A stretch of DNA of 64,000 nt from Aquarana catesbeiana (taxonomy: Eukaryota; Chordata; Amphibia; Anura; Ranidae): assembly GCF_042186555.1 (NCBI RefSeq), contig NC_133326.1:97018144-97082143 (forward strand). Direction: 5' to 3'. The notes under the pieces are model-generated. The model saw nothing but the letters and a program-made list of their open reading frames with translations. It did no database searches and was not told the DNA's origin. Both the position numbers and the translations under genes were made by a program. Below, piece by piece: positions 22,444 through 33,585 of the stretch. How positions within the stretch are numbered: position 1 is the first letter of the stretch; each line of letters begins with the position of its first letter.

Positions 22444-23498
22444 AATGTGTGAACTCTGTGTCCACACAACTTGGGTCGTAGCCTTGCAGCCTTTGTACTG
22501 CTCTCCTTTACAGTTCAACAGCACATGTACTATGTCTGCCAAGACATAACCGCCCACTCAATGTGCTTCTGGTTCCACAAGTGTTGAGCTGCTATACTAT
22601 TTCAATAAGCAATGCAAAGACATCAACATTGCACTTAGTTAATTATTCATTATACCTGCTATAGCCACAAAGGGAATATAGCACCAACCCCAACTCTACT
22701 GGATGGGTGTTTTCGTTGGATATTTAGAGCATCATAAAATATCTCTAATATAACGTTCTATGTGTGCACTGTATAATAACAGAAATGATTGAATCCCACT
22801 CCCTACACACAACATAGTTACATAACCACTGCTATATACAAGTATTCCAAGAAACACACAGCCTCGGCTGGCTTGATATTGGTTTGTACTGTAGAAACTG
22901 TGTTTGTGCTAGGTGACTTATATTGCTTTTAAACTTCAACTAATCCCAGGATTACAGTTTATAATGTCTCACTCCTACTATATTATAAGGAAAACAAGCC
23001 ACCAGTTCTAGATGGCTCAAATCCTATGGGGTTAACATCCAGAATGAATTCCACCCAGTTCGCAAGACCGTTGTAGCTAAGAGAAATGTTCATTAAACAG
23101 TGGCTTCAGGGCTAGTATTATAATTGTTGAGGGAAAAAGGTTAAATGAAATTTCTGCTGAACAGACATCCCATACACTGGCTTCCCAGTTACGACTTTTT
23201 TTTTTCATTAGTTATAGACAAATAAAGATATTCGGGGACTGCAGTAAGAACTTATTGCTACAACAAGCCTATGGCAAAGCATAAATATCATAATATTACA
23301 CTACAGTAATTCCCATGCAACCTAAACTTAATTCCTAAAAGTGCAGACGTTTTCCTCACAGGATGGGGTAGGAACTTTAAACCTGTCACAGGGAATATAT
23401 GCACTGTAAAAAATACCTTAATTAAAAAATATATTTAGTATATTTTTACTACAAATTCCTCTATATAAAAGTGATCTCTGGAAGGCCGTGGCACACTC
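22444..23498. other. Unassigned AT-rich DNA
   Basis: No gene or recognised repeat in about 1 kb. Confidence 0.4.
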
Positions 23499-23500
23499 TA

Positions 23501-23936
23501 ATGCCCTGTACACACGATTGGACATTGATCGGACATTCCGACAACAAAATCCATGGATTTTTTCCGACGGATGTTGGCTCAAACTTGTCTTGCATACACA
23601 CGGTCACACAAAGTTGTCAGAAAATCCGCTCGTTCTGAACGCGGTGACGTAAAACACGTACGTTGGGACTATAAACGGGGCAGTAGCCAATAGCTTTCGT
23701 CTCTTAATTTATTCTGAGCATGCGTGGCACTTTGTGCGTTGGATTTGTGTATACACGATCAGAATTTCCGACAACGAATTTTGTTGTCGGAAAATTTTAT
23801 AGCAAGCTCTCAAACTTTGTGTGTCGGAAATTCCGATGGAAAATGTGTGATGGAGCCTACACACGGACGGAATTTCCGACAGCAAGGTCCTATCACACAT
23901 TTTCCGTCGGAAAATCTGACCATGTGTACAGGGCAT
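23501..23936. mobile_element. MITE with ATGCCCTGTACACA terminal repeats
   Basis: The left end ATGCCCTGTACACACG is complemented at the right by GTGTACAGGGCAT, with TA on both sides. The interior is rich in TTTCCGACAACGAAT and its complement. Open frames across it are palindrome shadows. The GTACACAC end resembles the Harbinger ends at 36584 and 54575, but the bodies differ, so the superfamily is uncertain. Confidence 0.75.
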
Positions 23937-23938
23937 TA

Positions 23939-25254
23939 GGCTGGCCATATATTATACAATTTAAGAGGGGGGAGGTTTGGGAATTTGAATGAGGTGTGTA
24001 TGGGGAAAGCAAACAAATTATGTAAGTAAAAACATCCATATGTTAAACCATTAAATGGCATGACATAATAATACAGCATAACATGCATAGTACAGTTGTC
24101 AAATTGCATTGAAAAAAATTGTTAATGACATGTAACAGTAAAAGATATGCATACTAGATATTAGGCAGAATGTAGTCTGGTAAAAACGTAAATTGGTAAA
24201 ACCATTTAGAATATTGATGTACACTGGATGCATCAAGGTAGGCTTGACGCATTTCGTGGACTTCATCCACTCATCAGAAGCCATGCATCCATGTTTCCAT
24301 GTTCTAAAAAGGGAGAGGATAAATGACCATTATAGTCTAATGTAGTAACCAACATAGGGAACTTAGAATCACTAGAGATTAGCTGGCCATACCTAAAATT
24401 ACTCATGTATGAACTAAAACATGTGATAGCGCGTGCCAGGGACCGGCCAAATATGTCTGGCCCAGGATCTGAGGAAAGGATCCAATAGGGAAAACTGGGA
24501 GCGCGACCGCAATCCCCCATGGAAAGTGAATACGTCATGTCATGGTTAATGGGAATTCTGGAATATGTGAAATAGAGTAAAAAATAAATATATAAAAATA
24601 TAACCATATAACAATATATTGGATCCCTTCCTCAGCTCCCGGGGCAGATATATTTGGCCGGTGCCTGGCACGCGCTATTGCACGTTTTAGTTCATACGTG
24701 AGAGATTTTAGGTATGGCCAGCAATCTTCGATGTGTACATTGATATTCTAAATGGTTTTACCAATTTACGTTTTTACCGGACTACATTCTGCCTAATTTC
24801 TAGTATGCATATCTTTTACTGTTATGTGGCATGTAATTAACAATTTTTTCAATGCAATTTGACAACTGTACTATGCATGTTATGCTGTATTATGTCATGC
24901 CATTTAATGATTTAGTAATCAACATATGGATGTGTTTACTTACATGATTTGTTTGGTTTCCCCATTCACACCTCATTCAAAGTCCCAAACCTCCCCCCTC
25001 TTATGTTGCATACAGCACAGGGATGGAGGCGTAAACCTTCCCTTACATCTCACTCAAAGTCCCAAATGTCCCCCCCCCCCCCTTTTTCTTCATACATTAT
25101 ACAATTTTCCTTTAGATTTACCAAAACCACATAATTTGAGGTCAAACCTAAACACTTTCAATTTGTATGCAATCAGGCAGGCCTTTGCACTACATAGTTA
25201 AAGGCAAATCTAAAGAAATTGAATAAGAAAATTGTATAATATATGGCCAGCTTT
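23939..25254. repeat. ~1.3 kb foldback element with ~500 bp arms
   Basis: The left arm starts GGCTGGCCATATATTATACA; the right arm ends in its complement before CTTTAG. Arm parts correspond over most of their length, for example ACGTAAATTGGTAAAACCA at ~24188 against TGGTTTTACCAATTTACGT at ~24757. GATAGCGCGTGCCAGG near 24425 pairs with CCTGGCACGCGCTATT near 24663. The left arm has ~130 extra bases (24236-24372). Its outer end touches the MITE at 23501-23936. Confidence 0.8.
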
Positions 25255-25779
25255 AGTAATATTTAGAGAACAATAGCATTATTTTATGTAATATGAGGGC
25301 ATTGGAGCTGGTCAATTTTTGAGTAAAAAAGTATATCAATAGATCACCCTTATTGTTAACGGGAAAGTATAATGAGCTCATATTCTGAAGTATTATGCAG
25401 CATTTACATTAAAATATTTTTAATATGATTTTCACATTGCACATGCTTAATATTTCATACTTTTGTTATTGGATTATTGTAAATCTAAGCCTAGTCATAC
25501 AAATCCAATTTAATATTTTACATGTTAATACAATTTAAAAAGTCTTTTCAGTCTTTTTTTATCTGAAACGTTCATTAAAATAATACCTGCCATGTCAACC
25601 ATTTCACCATTTGTACCTTGATGGAGACTACATAGCCATGTGCAGGCATGTCCCAGTGTTGTCACCTTCAGGAAAACATTCAACAGAGATACAAAAGAGG
25701 ATGAAAAAAAAGTTAAAAACAATATTTAAGCAGGTACAAATGAAGTATAAAGTACAATCTGTTAATGTGGCACCACATC
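25255..25779. other. Unassigned AT-rich DNA
   Basis: No gene or recognised repeat. Confidence 0.35.
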
Positions 25780-25905
25780 CATACCTACATAAAGATAGAG
25801 AAAGAAAGGACTTTAAAGGCTGCCACTCATAACCACAATATTAAAGAAAAAAACTAGAGCATGTCATATAGTAAAACAATATACAACATTTATTAAGCAT
25901 AAGTT
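25780..25905 (-). repeat. Interspersed repeat shared with 36785-36905
   Basis: ATAAAGATAGAGAAAGAAAGG, CTTTAAAGGCTGCCACTCA and ATAGTAAAACAATATACAA here are near-complements of segments at 36785-36905, so these are two copies in opposite orientation. Confidence 0.65.
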
Positions 25906-27170
25906 CACATAAAATATGTGGCGCTACTCTATCATCCAGTACCAAACCAGCAATTCTGATCCAATCAATAATCTCCTATAACAAAAGATAAAGGGATAAG
26001 CAATGTGCCTAACGGTAACTCCAAAATACTAATTCCCAACAAAAAAATGTAAAATCTGAACTGATAATTGCCCCATGCTGAAGTCCATCAAAAAAATCAT
26101 CAGTGCCAAATATATGTAAAATATGTAAGTGAACATCAACTATTAAAGTGCCAAGTGCAAAGTGAGATTCCTGATGTATTAGCCACCACGCATAAAAAGG
26201 AGAGAGTGACACTATATAAATATATACGAAACTAGATGTGGCTGGAATAATAGCCCCCCAAAATTAACTGAGAAGCAAATGATTCCTGGTGCTAAAATAG
26301 TGAAAAAATAGCAAATAAACAGCTCTTTTAAGGTGTAGCAAATAATAATGTTCTAAATAGCAAACTATCCCACTGTGCATGAGTATTAAAATGAAAAAAT
26401 ATATGAACTGTAATACAAGATGCGAGAAGGATCCCCGCATCAATATGGATCCACAATACCTTAATCAAAAATCAAACAGTGATAATTGTGCAATCATGCC
26501 ATCATCAACGCATTCATGCGCTATAAAAATATATACATAAATATATAGACAGACACCCCACATCCAGAGTGCAGAGGTGTCGTCCCAAAGTGACAGTAGT
26601 GCAATTCAGTCCACAAAATTTAAATAAAAACGTGCAACTGTGATAAGTAGTGTCCACACAAGCAGTCTTTAAATAAAGTGCAGATATAAAGTGACTGGTG
26701 CTGTTCTTCTATTTAGATTCTGGTGCACACGCCAAGTGTTTCCCCCAGCCTCTCACCTCCAGCAGCGGCCCCCAGTGGGCCAAGTAGGGCAGATAGACAG
26801 TCTTGGGGTAGAGAGGATGGGTTTCCTGGAACGGTGTCCGTGGATCTGGCTCTCTGACTCTCCTCCCGCCGCTCACAGTAATCCCAGCAATGGTAGTTAG
26901 TATTTATTAAGCATACATTCAAACATTTTTAAAAAACTTTTAACATCCATGTAGGATGTGTGACAACATCCCAAAGGGGTATACTGAACTCATATATCCT
27001 CCATAACTATAATATCTAACACAGACATTTACATGTAGTACATTAATATTGAAAATCGAGTATTCAAAATGATATACAGGTATCAATGGGCTGGATGAAG
27101 GAGGATCCAAACAATGATCAAATTCTTTATGCGTTTTACTAGACTTCGCTTCCTCAGGAGATCCTATATC
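25906..27170. other. Unassigned repeat-like DNA
   Basis: No gene. A GC-richer block at ~26700-26890 lies in AT-rich surroundings. A GCGTTTTACTAGACTTCGCTTCCTCAGG motif at ~27131-27158 resembles motifs in two other repeats of the window. Confidence 0.4.
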
Positions 27171-27172
27171 AT

Positions 27173-27443
27173 TGTGGAGCATATTTGCATATGTATAGTG
27201 AAGGCTACAAATACCAACCTACCTTAGATTAATAAGGTCACTCTAGGCAAATCAGACCAGTGCTGGTCTTATATTATTAAAGAGTCCAAATTTAGTGGAA
27301 AACAAGTCTCTGTGCACTGGTTCTAAAAGACAATGTATTTGTATATTAGCAGCTATATCTTATATATCTTATATTCGACCTTATCAATCTAAAGTAAGTT
27401 GGTATTTGTATCCTTCCCTATACATATGCAAATATGCTCCACA
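27173..27443. repeat. Foldback repeat
   Basis: TGTGGAGCATATTTGCATAT at the left pairs with ATATGCAAATATGCTCCACA at the right. Inner parts (AAATACCAACCTACCTTAGATT and its complement near 27385-27412) also pair. Confidence 0.8.
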
Positions 27444-27457
27444 GTTGAATATACATA

Positions 27458-27664
27458 CAGTATCTTACAAAAGTGAGTACACCCCTCACATTTTTGTAAA
27501 TATATTATTATATCTTTTCATGTGACAACACTGAAGAAATGACACTTTGCTACAATGTAAAGTAGTGAGTGTACAGCTTGTATAACAGTGTACATTTTCT
27601 GTCCCCTCAAGATAACTCAATACACAGCCATTAATGTCTAAACTTCTGGCAACAAAGGTGAGTA
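27458..27664. mobile_element. Tc1/mariner-like terminal fragment
   Basis: It starts CAGTATCTTACAAAAGTGAG and continues TACACCCCTCACATTTTTGT, GTGACAACACTGAAGAAATG and CATTAATGTCTAAAC. I recognise these as the end of a widespread vertebrate Tc1-like non-autonomous element. It is cut off at GTGAGTA by the tandem duplication that follows. No transposase is present. Confidence 0.75.
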
Positions 27665-28470
27665 AAAACTGAAGATATACAGGTTCAAAAAACGTTGCCC
27701 CAGACCTGTATTTCTACCTCTGCACTATAGTTCCAAACGTCAGAACCCTATCGGAGCTGCCACTTGATAATAAAAGTACATAAAAACCGAATTCACCAAA
27801 GGAAAATTGAGGATGAATAGTGGCGCTGATCCCCAGATAGTGGGGAAATGCCAGACACTCCTATACAGCCAGTGAACTGATATACTGAAGATATACAGGT
27901 TCAAAAAACGTTGCCCCAGACCTGTATTTCTACCTGTGCGCTATAGTTCCAAACGTCAGAACCCTATCGGAGCTGCCACTTGATAATAAAAGTACATAAA
28001 AACCGAATTCACCAAAGGAAAATTGAGGATGAATAGTGGCGCTGATCCCCAGATAGTGGGGAAATGCCAGACACGCCTATACAGCCAGTGAACTGAATAT
28101 AGACGTATACTGGATGATAAACTCAAGTTAATAAAATAGATTAATAGAGATAACTCAACACACAGCCATTAATGTCTAAACTGCTGGCAACAAAGGTGAG
28201 TAAAAACTGAATATATACAGGTTCAAAAAACGTTGCCCCAGACCTGTATTTCTACCTCTGCGCTATAGTTCCAAACGTCAGAACCCTATCGGAGCTGCCA
28301 CTTGACAATAAAAGTACATAAAAACTGAATTCACCAAAGGAAAATTGAGGATGAATAGTGGCGCTGGTCCCCAGATAGTGGGGAAATGCCAGACACTCCT
28401 ATACAGCCAGTGAACTGAATATAGACGTATACTGGATGATAAACTCAAGTTAATAAAATAGATTAATAGG
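27665..28470. repeat. Recent tandem duplication, three ~200 bp copies
   Basis: CAGGTTCAAAAAACGTTGCC through CCAGTGAACTGA occurs three times, starting near 27668, 27886 and 28203, with only scattered differences. The Tc1-like tail (CAGCCATTAATGTCTAAAC...GGTGAGTA) is repeated before copy 3 at ~28150-28202, so the duplication took in part of the transposon. Confidence 0.9.
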
Positions 28471-29057
28471 AAAAAAAAATTATATATATTATTATAATCC
28501 CTAATGCCCAAAAATTATATATGTTTGAGATGGTGAACTACAAACACAGAAAGGGATTATATATGTACATAAGACACCCTGTGAGAGTGATATACAAATA
28601 TATATATCCAAAACAAATCTATAAATACTGCAACGAAATATATAAAATCCAAAAATTGTGTACTGATAGTCCCAATAAATCGTGAAAAACAATGAAGAAA
28701 GTCCAAAATAGTGAAGGTGACTCCAAACTGCTCAGCTGTGTTTCAAAACATCCACCACACCTCTGTGACGTGATTCCACTCCCTTCTGAAATTCAAACTC
28801 ACCAGCTTTTAAGGCCTCTCACTCTCGTGTTTGGCCTGACAGAGCTTCTAACCCACTCTCATGGGGGTCAGCATGCGAACATACACATCCACTGCTCCAT
28901 AGATAGAACGATTTCCTTATGTTGGTGGTGTAACATATAAGTAAAAGAAGCTCCAATAGTGTAATACTATTTAAAAGGTTTAATCACACATAAAAAACAC
29001 CTTCAATGAACTCACACTTGAAAATAAAACCAATAGGCAAATCACTTCACAGCATAC
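28471..29057. other. Unassigned repeat-like DNA
   Basis: No gene. The block at ~28690-29057 appears to be the left part of the repeat duplicated next to it, but I see no termini. Confidence 0.35.
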
Positions 29058-29730
29058 GGGAATATCTTACAGCAAAGCATGCGATGACAACTGAAAATAC
29101 AACAGGCGGCCACGGCGGACCCAGGAAGTGTGTGTGCTCACGTTTGTCTCACCCGTCCGCAGCACCCGTCCCTCCACTGGTCCTCCGCTCCGTCCCCCTC
29201 CCCTTCACTCTTTCCTTTAGCACTCGTGTAGAATCGCCATGTAGCCACGCCCCGACATGTTTCGTCACAGGGACTTAATCATGGGGGTGGCTAACCGGCA
29301 GATCAATCAGATATTTAACCAAATCAGAATTAGAGTGGGCGGGCACAACTCATAAATAAACGCATTTATTTATGAGTTGTGCCCGCCCACTCTAATTCTG
29401 ATTTGGTTAAATATCTGGGAATATCTCACAGCAAAGCATGCGATGACAACTGAAAATACAACAGGCGGCCACGGCGGACCCAGGAAGTGTGTGCGCTCAC
29501 GTTTGTCTCACCCGTCCGCAGCACCCGTCCCTCCACTGGTCCTCCGCTCCGTCCCCCTCCCCTTCACTCTTTCCTTTAGCACTCGTGTAGAATCGCCATG
29601 TAGCCACGCCCCAACATGTTTCATCACAGGGACTTAATCATTGGGGTGGCTAACTGGCAGATCAATCAGATATTTAACCAAATCAGATTTAGAGTGGGCG
29701 GGCACAACTCATAAATAAATGCGTTTCGAT
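29058..29730. repeat. Direct duplication of a ~310 bp repeat
   Basis: GGGAATATCTTACAGCAAAG (29058) recurs as GGGAATATCTCACAGCAAAG (29417). The two copies are nearly identical through the GGACTTAATCAT and CACAACTCATAAATAAA segments. Open frames of ~86-90 codons in each copy are duplicates of one another and resemble no protein I know. Confidence 0.9.
29310..29415. repeat. Perfect palindrome, 51 bp arms and 4 nt loop
   Basis: Bases 29310-29360 are the exact reverse complement of 29365-29415, with CGCA between. The palindrome sits at the junction of the two direct copies. Confidence 0.95.
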
Positions 29731-29764
29731 CAATGTTTTAAACATTGATCGAAACGCATTTATT
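29714..29764. repeat. Perfect palindrome, 25 bp arms
   Basis: AATAAATGCGTTTCGATCAA and its continuation are exactly complemented to the right around one central base. It sits at the end of the second direct copy, close to the truncated end of Harbinger copy A. Confidence 0.95.
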
Positions 29765-29994
29765 ATTGAACTATAATCTAGAATGAAGAGAAGGGCTATA
29801 CATTGTATATACGGAAACACAGGAAGTGTGTGAATGCGGAGTGAGTTTTTTCTAATTTAAATAACAAACACACATATTAATAATGTTTGACTGCTGTTGT
29901 TCACTAATGTTTTTGTGTAATCTGATATCCAAGTTATGTTTTAAATTCCTTATATTATTTTTTTTTTGTTTTTTCACTCCACAGTTTCCTTCCA

Positions 29995-30675
29995 GTAAAC
30001 AGGAATGGCAGACTGTGGCCTCCCAGTTCGCTGACCATTGGGACTTTCCCAACTGTGTTGGGGCGATTGACGGGAAGCATGTCCGCATTGTGCTACCATC
30101 GCATTTGGGGTCTTATTTCTATAACTACAAGGGGTTCCATAGTGTAGTTTTGATGGCGGTGGTCTCGGCACATTTGGACTTTCTGTTTGTGGATGTGGGG
30201 AAAAACGGCCAGAGTGTTTGCACAGACTGAGCTGTGCCAGCGTCTCCAGACTGGTGGCCTGGGATTGCCACCTGATGACCAGAATGTGGATGGACTCCCC
30301 TCAGTTTTTATTGCTGATGAAGCGTTTGCTCTCGGTGAGCACTTGATGAGGCCGTTCCCCCAAAGAACACTCACCCCTGAGAGGAGGGTATTTAATTACC
30401 GGCTGGCCAGAGCAAGAAGAGTTGTGGAGAATGCCTTTGGGATTCTGGCCAGCTGGTTCCGTTTGTTCCTTTCAGCCATAAATCTGGCGGACTATAAAAT
30501 TAATCACGTCATACTTGCTTGCTGCATACTACATAACTTTTTACGTAGACATTCTGCTACATATCTAACCTCTTTTGGGCCTGAGGCCGGACTTGTACAA
30601 GATCCAGCAATGACAGGCCTGGAAATTGGCCGTATTGGCTTGGCCCCCCGAACCGCACGTCAAGTGCGTGAGTGA
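29995..30675 (+). pseudogene. HARBI1-like transposase, exon 2, broken (copy A)
   Basis: The exon starts after a splice acceptor (CACTCCACAG ending 29994). It encodes a DDE_Tnp_4/HARBI1-type catalytic domain: GAIDGKHV with the first catalytic Asp, GSYFYNYKGFHSVVLMAVV, then ADEAFALGEHLMRPFP and RARRVVENAFGILA with the final Glu. Around 30208-30216 copy A lacks bases present in copy B that encode the SDGGVF segment, which carries the expected second catalytic Asp. This also shifts the frame. Exon 1 is absent. The protein would have cut and rejoined the element's ends; this copy cannot. Confidence 0.9.
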
Positions 30676-31254
30676 TATGTGAATTATTTTAATGGTCGGG
30701 GGCCATTGCTATTCAAGAAGAGCTTTAATTTTACAAAAAATTTTAGAAAAAATATCTTGTTTTTATTCTTGTTTGCATTTAGTTTGGTCTGTCTCCTAGT
30801 GCACTTGTAGTAGTGGCAAGTGCAATTACCTTTAGTTAATAAGGCCCTTTGTCACTGTAACCACACAAAAATTTACTAAACATATTATTGAGAAATAATC
30901 AGCCACACACATTGTGGTAGTAAAAACATTTTACTGTGTGCACATTGAAAGGTGCATTTTTTGAAACATTTTTTGTTTTTTGTTTTTTTGGTTATTTTTT
31001 ATTTATTTTTTTTTTTTTTAAATAATTTATTTTTTAGAAAACTTTATAAAAGGCATATTTAAACAAAAATACACCTTGTTTAAAATCTTAAAATTCACAA
31101 CAGTGTTTTGAAAAACATACAAAAAAATCAAAGAACTTACAAAGTTCAAAATTTTAAGAACGGTGCTGGTGATATCACCCTTGTAAATAGAAAATTAATT
31201 TATTTTTAATATGCTCAAAATTGAGCATTACAAAAGGGTCAAGTCAACATGTGC
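30676..31254. other. AT-rich spacer of Harbinger copy A
   Basis: Non-coding, with long T-runs near 30985-31020. It corresponds to 59100-59560 in copy B. Confidence 0.6.
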
Positions 31255-31982
31255 TGTGACAGACCTAGCCGGGAAAGAGACTTTTGGAGGGGACTGTATG
31301 CTAGCCTCTTGCCGATCGATCGGGGGCCCTTGCATTTGGGGGAACGGTGCTCTTTGTGAGCTGTATGTCTGGGGACCCTGGATTTGCCATATTGGAATAG
31401 TGGCTGATTCATAATGCTGGGACAGATACTGTTAGGAGATCCTGATGTAAATTCCAACACCTGTCTGTCTATTGTCTGCTAAAATGTGTATTGTAAATAT
31501 ACTACTATGGGATCTAAGAGTCATTAGATCCCCATTGTTATTTGTGTTAATTAACTCTGCTATTGTGTGAAGAAGAGTCTATGTGGATTGTGATAATGTT
31601 GATTGGATTTTCTGAACTACAAGACGGCCAGTCTGGCCTAACGGTCATGTCTGAGACATCTAGGCTGTCTAAAGGGATTAGTTAATTAGCTCATGTTAAT
31701 TAGGTTACAGCTGTATTGTTAGAGTAATATGAGCAGGAGGTCTGCACCTCCACTTTTAGTGTATAAAAGCCTGGATTTTTCAATAAAGGATATCCCTGGT
31801 TGAACTTACATACAGCCTGCCTGGTGTTTGTTCTGAGCTACACAACTGGGTTAGAACGGCACATAGCTGAAGTTCTAATCCCGGAGCATTGGATGACCGA
31901 ACCATCAGACGTTGCAATCTGATTCAATAGCTGCAGAGGAGTGTCGGGAGAGTGGAACCGAGCGAGCAAGGGGCTCGTTACA
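31255..31982 (+). mobile_element. Solo LTR inserted in Harbinger copy A
   Basis: The 728 bp segment begins TGTGACAG and ends GTTACA (TG...CA). TGTGC lies on both sides (31250-31254 and 31983-31987) as a 5 bp target duplication. Copy B has the uninterrupted site at ~59070-59078. A TATAAAAG near 31763 and AATAAA near 31782 fit a compact LTR promoter and polyadenylation signal. No internal coding region is left, so it arose by LTR-LTR recombination. Ty3-type or retroviral origin is undecided; its 5' seven bases match the LTR at 4844, but the bodies differ. Confidence 0.88.
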
Positions 31983-32253
31983 TGTGCTATCTCCCATCAT
32001 GGGGGAGCAATGTAGGTGTTTTGTGTGTGCAATCCCTTTGTTCCTCTCACCACTCAATAATTTTGAGGATGAAGGGGTTGCAAACACAAAACAAGTACAT
32101 TGATATCCCATGATGGAAGATAGCACATGATGACACACAGTGTGCATCATAAAAATTTCTTGGTAACGAAAAAACTTGTAACCAAAATTTCAAGAAGAAA
32201 GAAACTTCACAAGGAAATGAAGAACATGATTGATGTTTTTAGGCAAAACGTTA
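31983..32253. repeat. Inverted repeats downstream of the Myb-like gene, copy A
   Basis: ATGTGCTATCTCCCATCATG (~31983) pairs imperfectly with CATGATGGAAGATAGCACAT (~32108). Near the gene's stop, AATGAAGAACATGATTGATG pairs with CATCAATCATGTTCTTCATT across the 32217-32293 interval. Both hairpins are also present in copy B. Confidence 0.8.
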
Positions 32254-33585
32254 TTATATTCTGCCCAAAACATCAATCATGTTCTTCATTTCCTGTTGCA
32301 TGGAGTCCAGGCGAAGTTGCATGCTGTGAATTTGGTCACGCAATTTGGCCATTCCACAGCATTATCTGGCCAATCAGTCTTTGGGCACTGTCTGTGGTGA
32401 ATGGCTCTGCCGCTTGGCCTTCCACAACCAGAAGCTCACCTAAAATGTGTGAAAAAAACAAGGGTTAAAATATGCACGCCTAAATACATTACCTTACGCT
32501 GGAGTGTTAGTCACTCACTTGGTGGGGTTGAAAGGTCGCACACTTCCTCCACCTCTCCTTCCTCCAGCTCGTTGGGTGGGGGTGGTCTTGGGCTGGGGCT
32601 TGGGCTATCTTCAGGCTCAGGCTGGTGACTTGGGGGGGTCCTGGGATCCTTGGACTGTTGTTTGAGTCTTTTCTCCCCTATGATAAGTCAACAAAAGGTA
32701 TAGTTAAAACACAGTGATATTTTATATTTTTAAAAATAATCTGAAACGTTGTTTAGGAGTTATGGACAATTGCCTTTTTTTGTCCTCAAAAAATTAGAAG
32801 ACAGGATGAACATTCCCTCTGAACAACAATTCTAAACAATACACATTTTCATGCAAGTTTCACAGATGCAGATACCTCAATGATCTCCTATGTGTATTAC
32901 CCCTCTAAAATTTCTTTATGGTCACATAATACACTAGTGCTCGTGAGTCCAGATGTGGAAGCAGCTGCTGTGTCCTGTCCTTACATTACACTGAATCATT
33001 TTTGAAGAAGCATTATATTTTCCAACACATCTACACCACATCCACAAATTATTGGAATACGAAAAATTATCAAGACATAAATGTATATGTCCAACCCTGT
33101 ACCATCGTATATGGCGAAAAAAAAAACCCGTCATTTTCTTTAGTATCATATGTCTTTTACAAAGAACGGTCTTTACGAAGGATGCTGTATAAACGAAAAA
33201 AATATGGATGAGCATGCAAGTTAAGTATCTCAATAGGAAAACACAACAAGTACTTACTTTTTTTAAGCAGCTTCTTTATTCGCCAATATTGTTCTGGCTC
33301 CCGACTTTTGATGTCAGACCACCGCTTCCTCAATTGTTCTTTAGACCGTTTTGTGCCAAATTTAGCTTCTAGAGCGGTGACAACTGAGGACATTATTTTG
33401 TCCTTACGCATATTCGATCGTGTGTACGGTCCTTTTTTGCCATCGTAGTCCTCCCTTCTCAATATGGACACCATCTCCACCATCTCTTCAAAAGCCATGT
33501 TGGTGGCCTTATATCTCCTCCTGGATGTGGATGGTTGTGGCTCCGGGCTTTCCTCCGCGCTACTTCCACTGATTCTCTCCGCCAT
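32254..33585 (-). pseudogene. Harbinger Myb/trihelix-like protein gene, copy A (frameshift in last exon)
   Basis: Three exons on the minus strand: 33585-33258, 32677-32519 and 32439-32254. Splice sites are consistent: AAA/GTAAGT, ATCATAG, CCACCAA/GTGAGT, ATTTTAG. Both introns are in phase 1. Exon 1 starts MAERISGSSAEESPEP and contains a Myb/SANT-like (trihelix) fold with FEEMVEMVSILRREDYDGKK, KIMSSVVTALEAKFGTKRSK and LRKRWSDIKSREPEQYWRIKK. Exon 2 is acidic and Pro-rich (ELEEGEVEEV). In exon 3 an 8-base loss relative to copy B brings a TGA into frame at 32336-32338, cutting off the coiled-coil-like tail. In the Harbinger superfamily such proteins bind the transposon ends and bring the transposase to the nucleus. 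Confidence 0.85.

Noticed and set aside
23709..23992. Overlapping open frames on both strands
   Set aside because: Arise from the MITE's inverted repeats; no protein family resemblance.
29006..29637. Two similar ~86-90 codon frames ending CFVTGT/CFITGT
   Set aside because: Products of a direct repeat duplication, with no known motif and no conserved start context.
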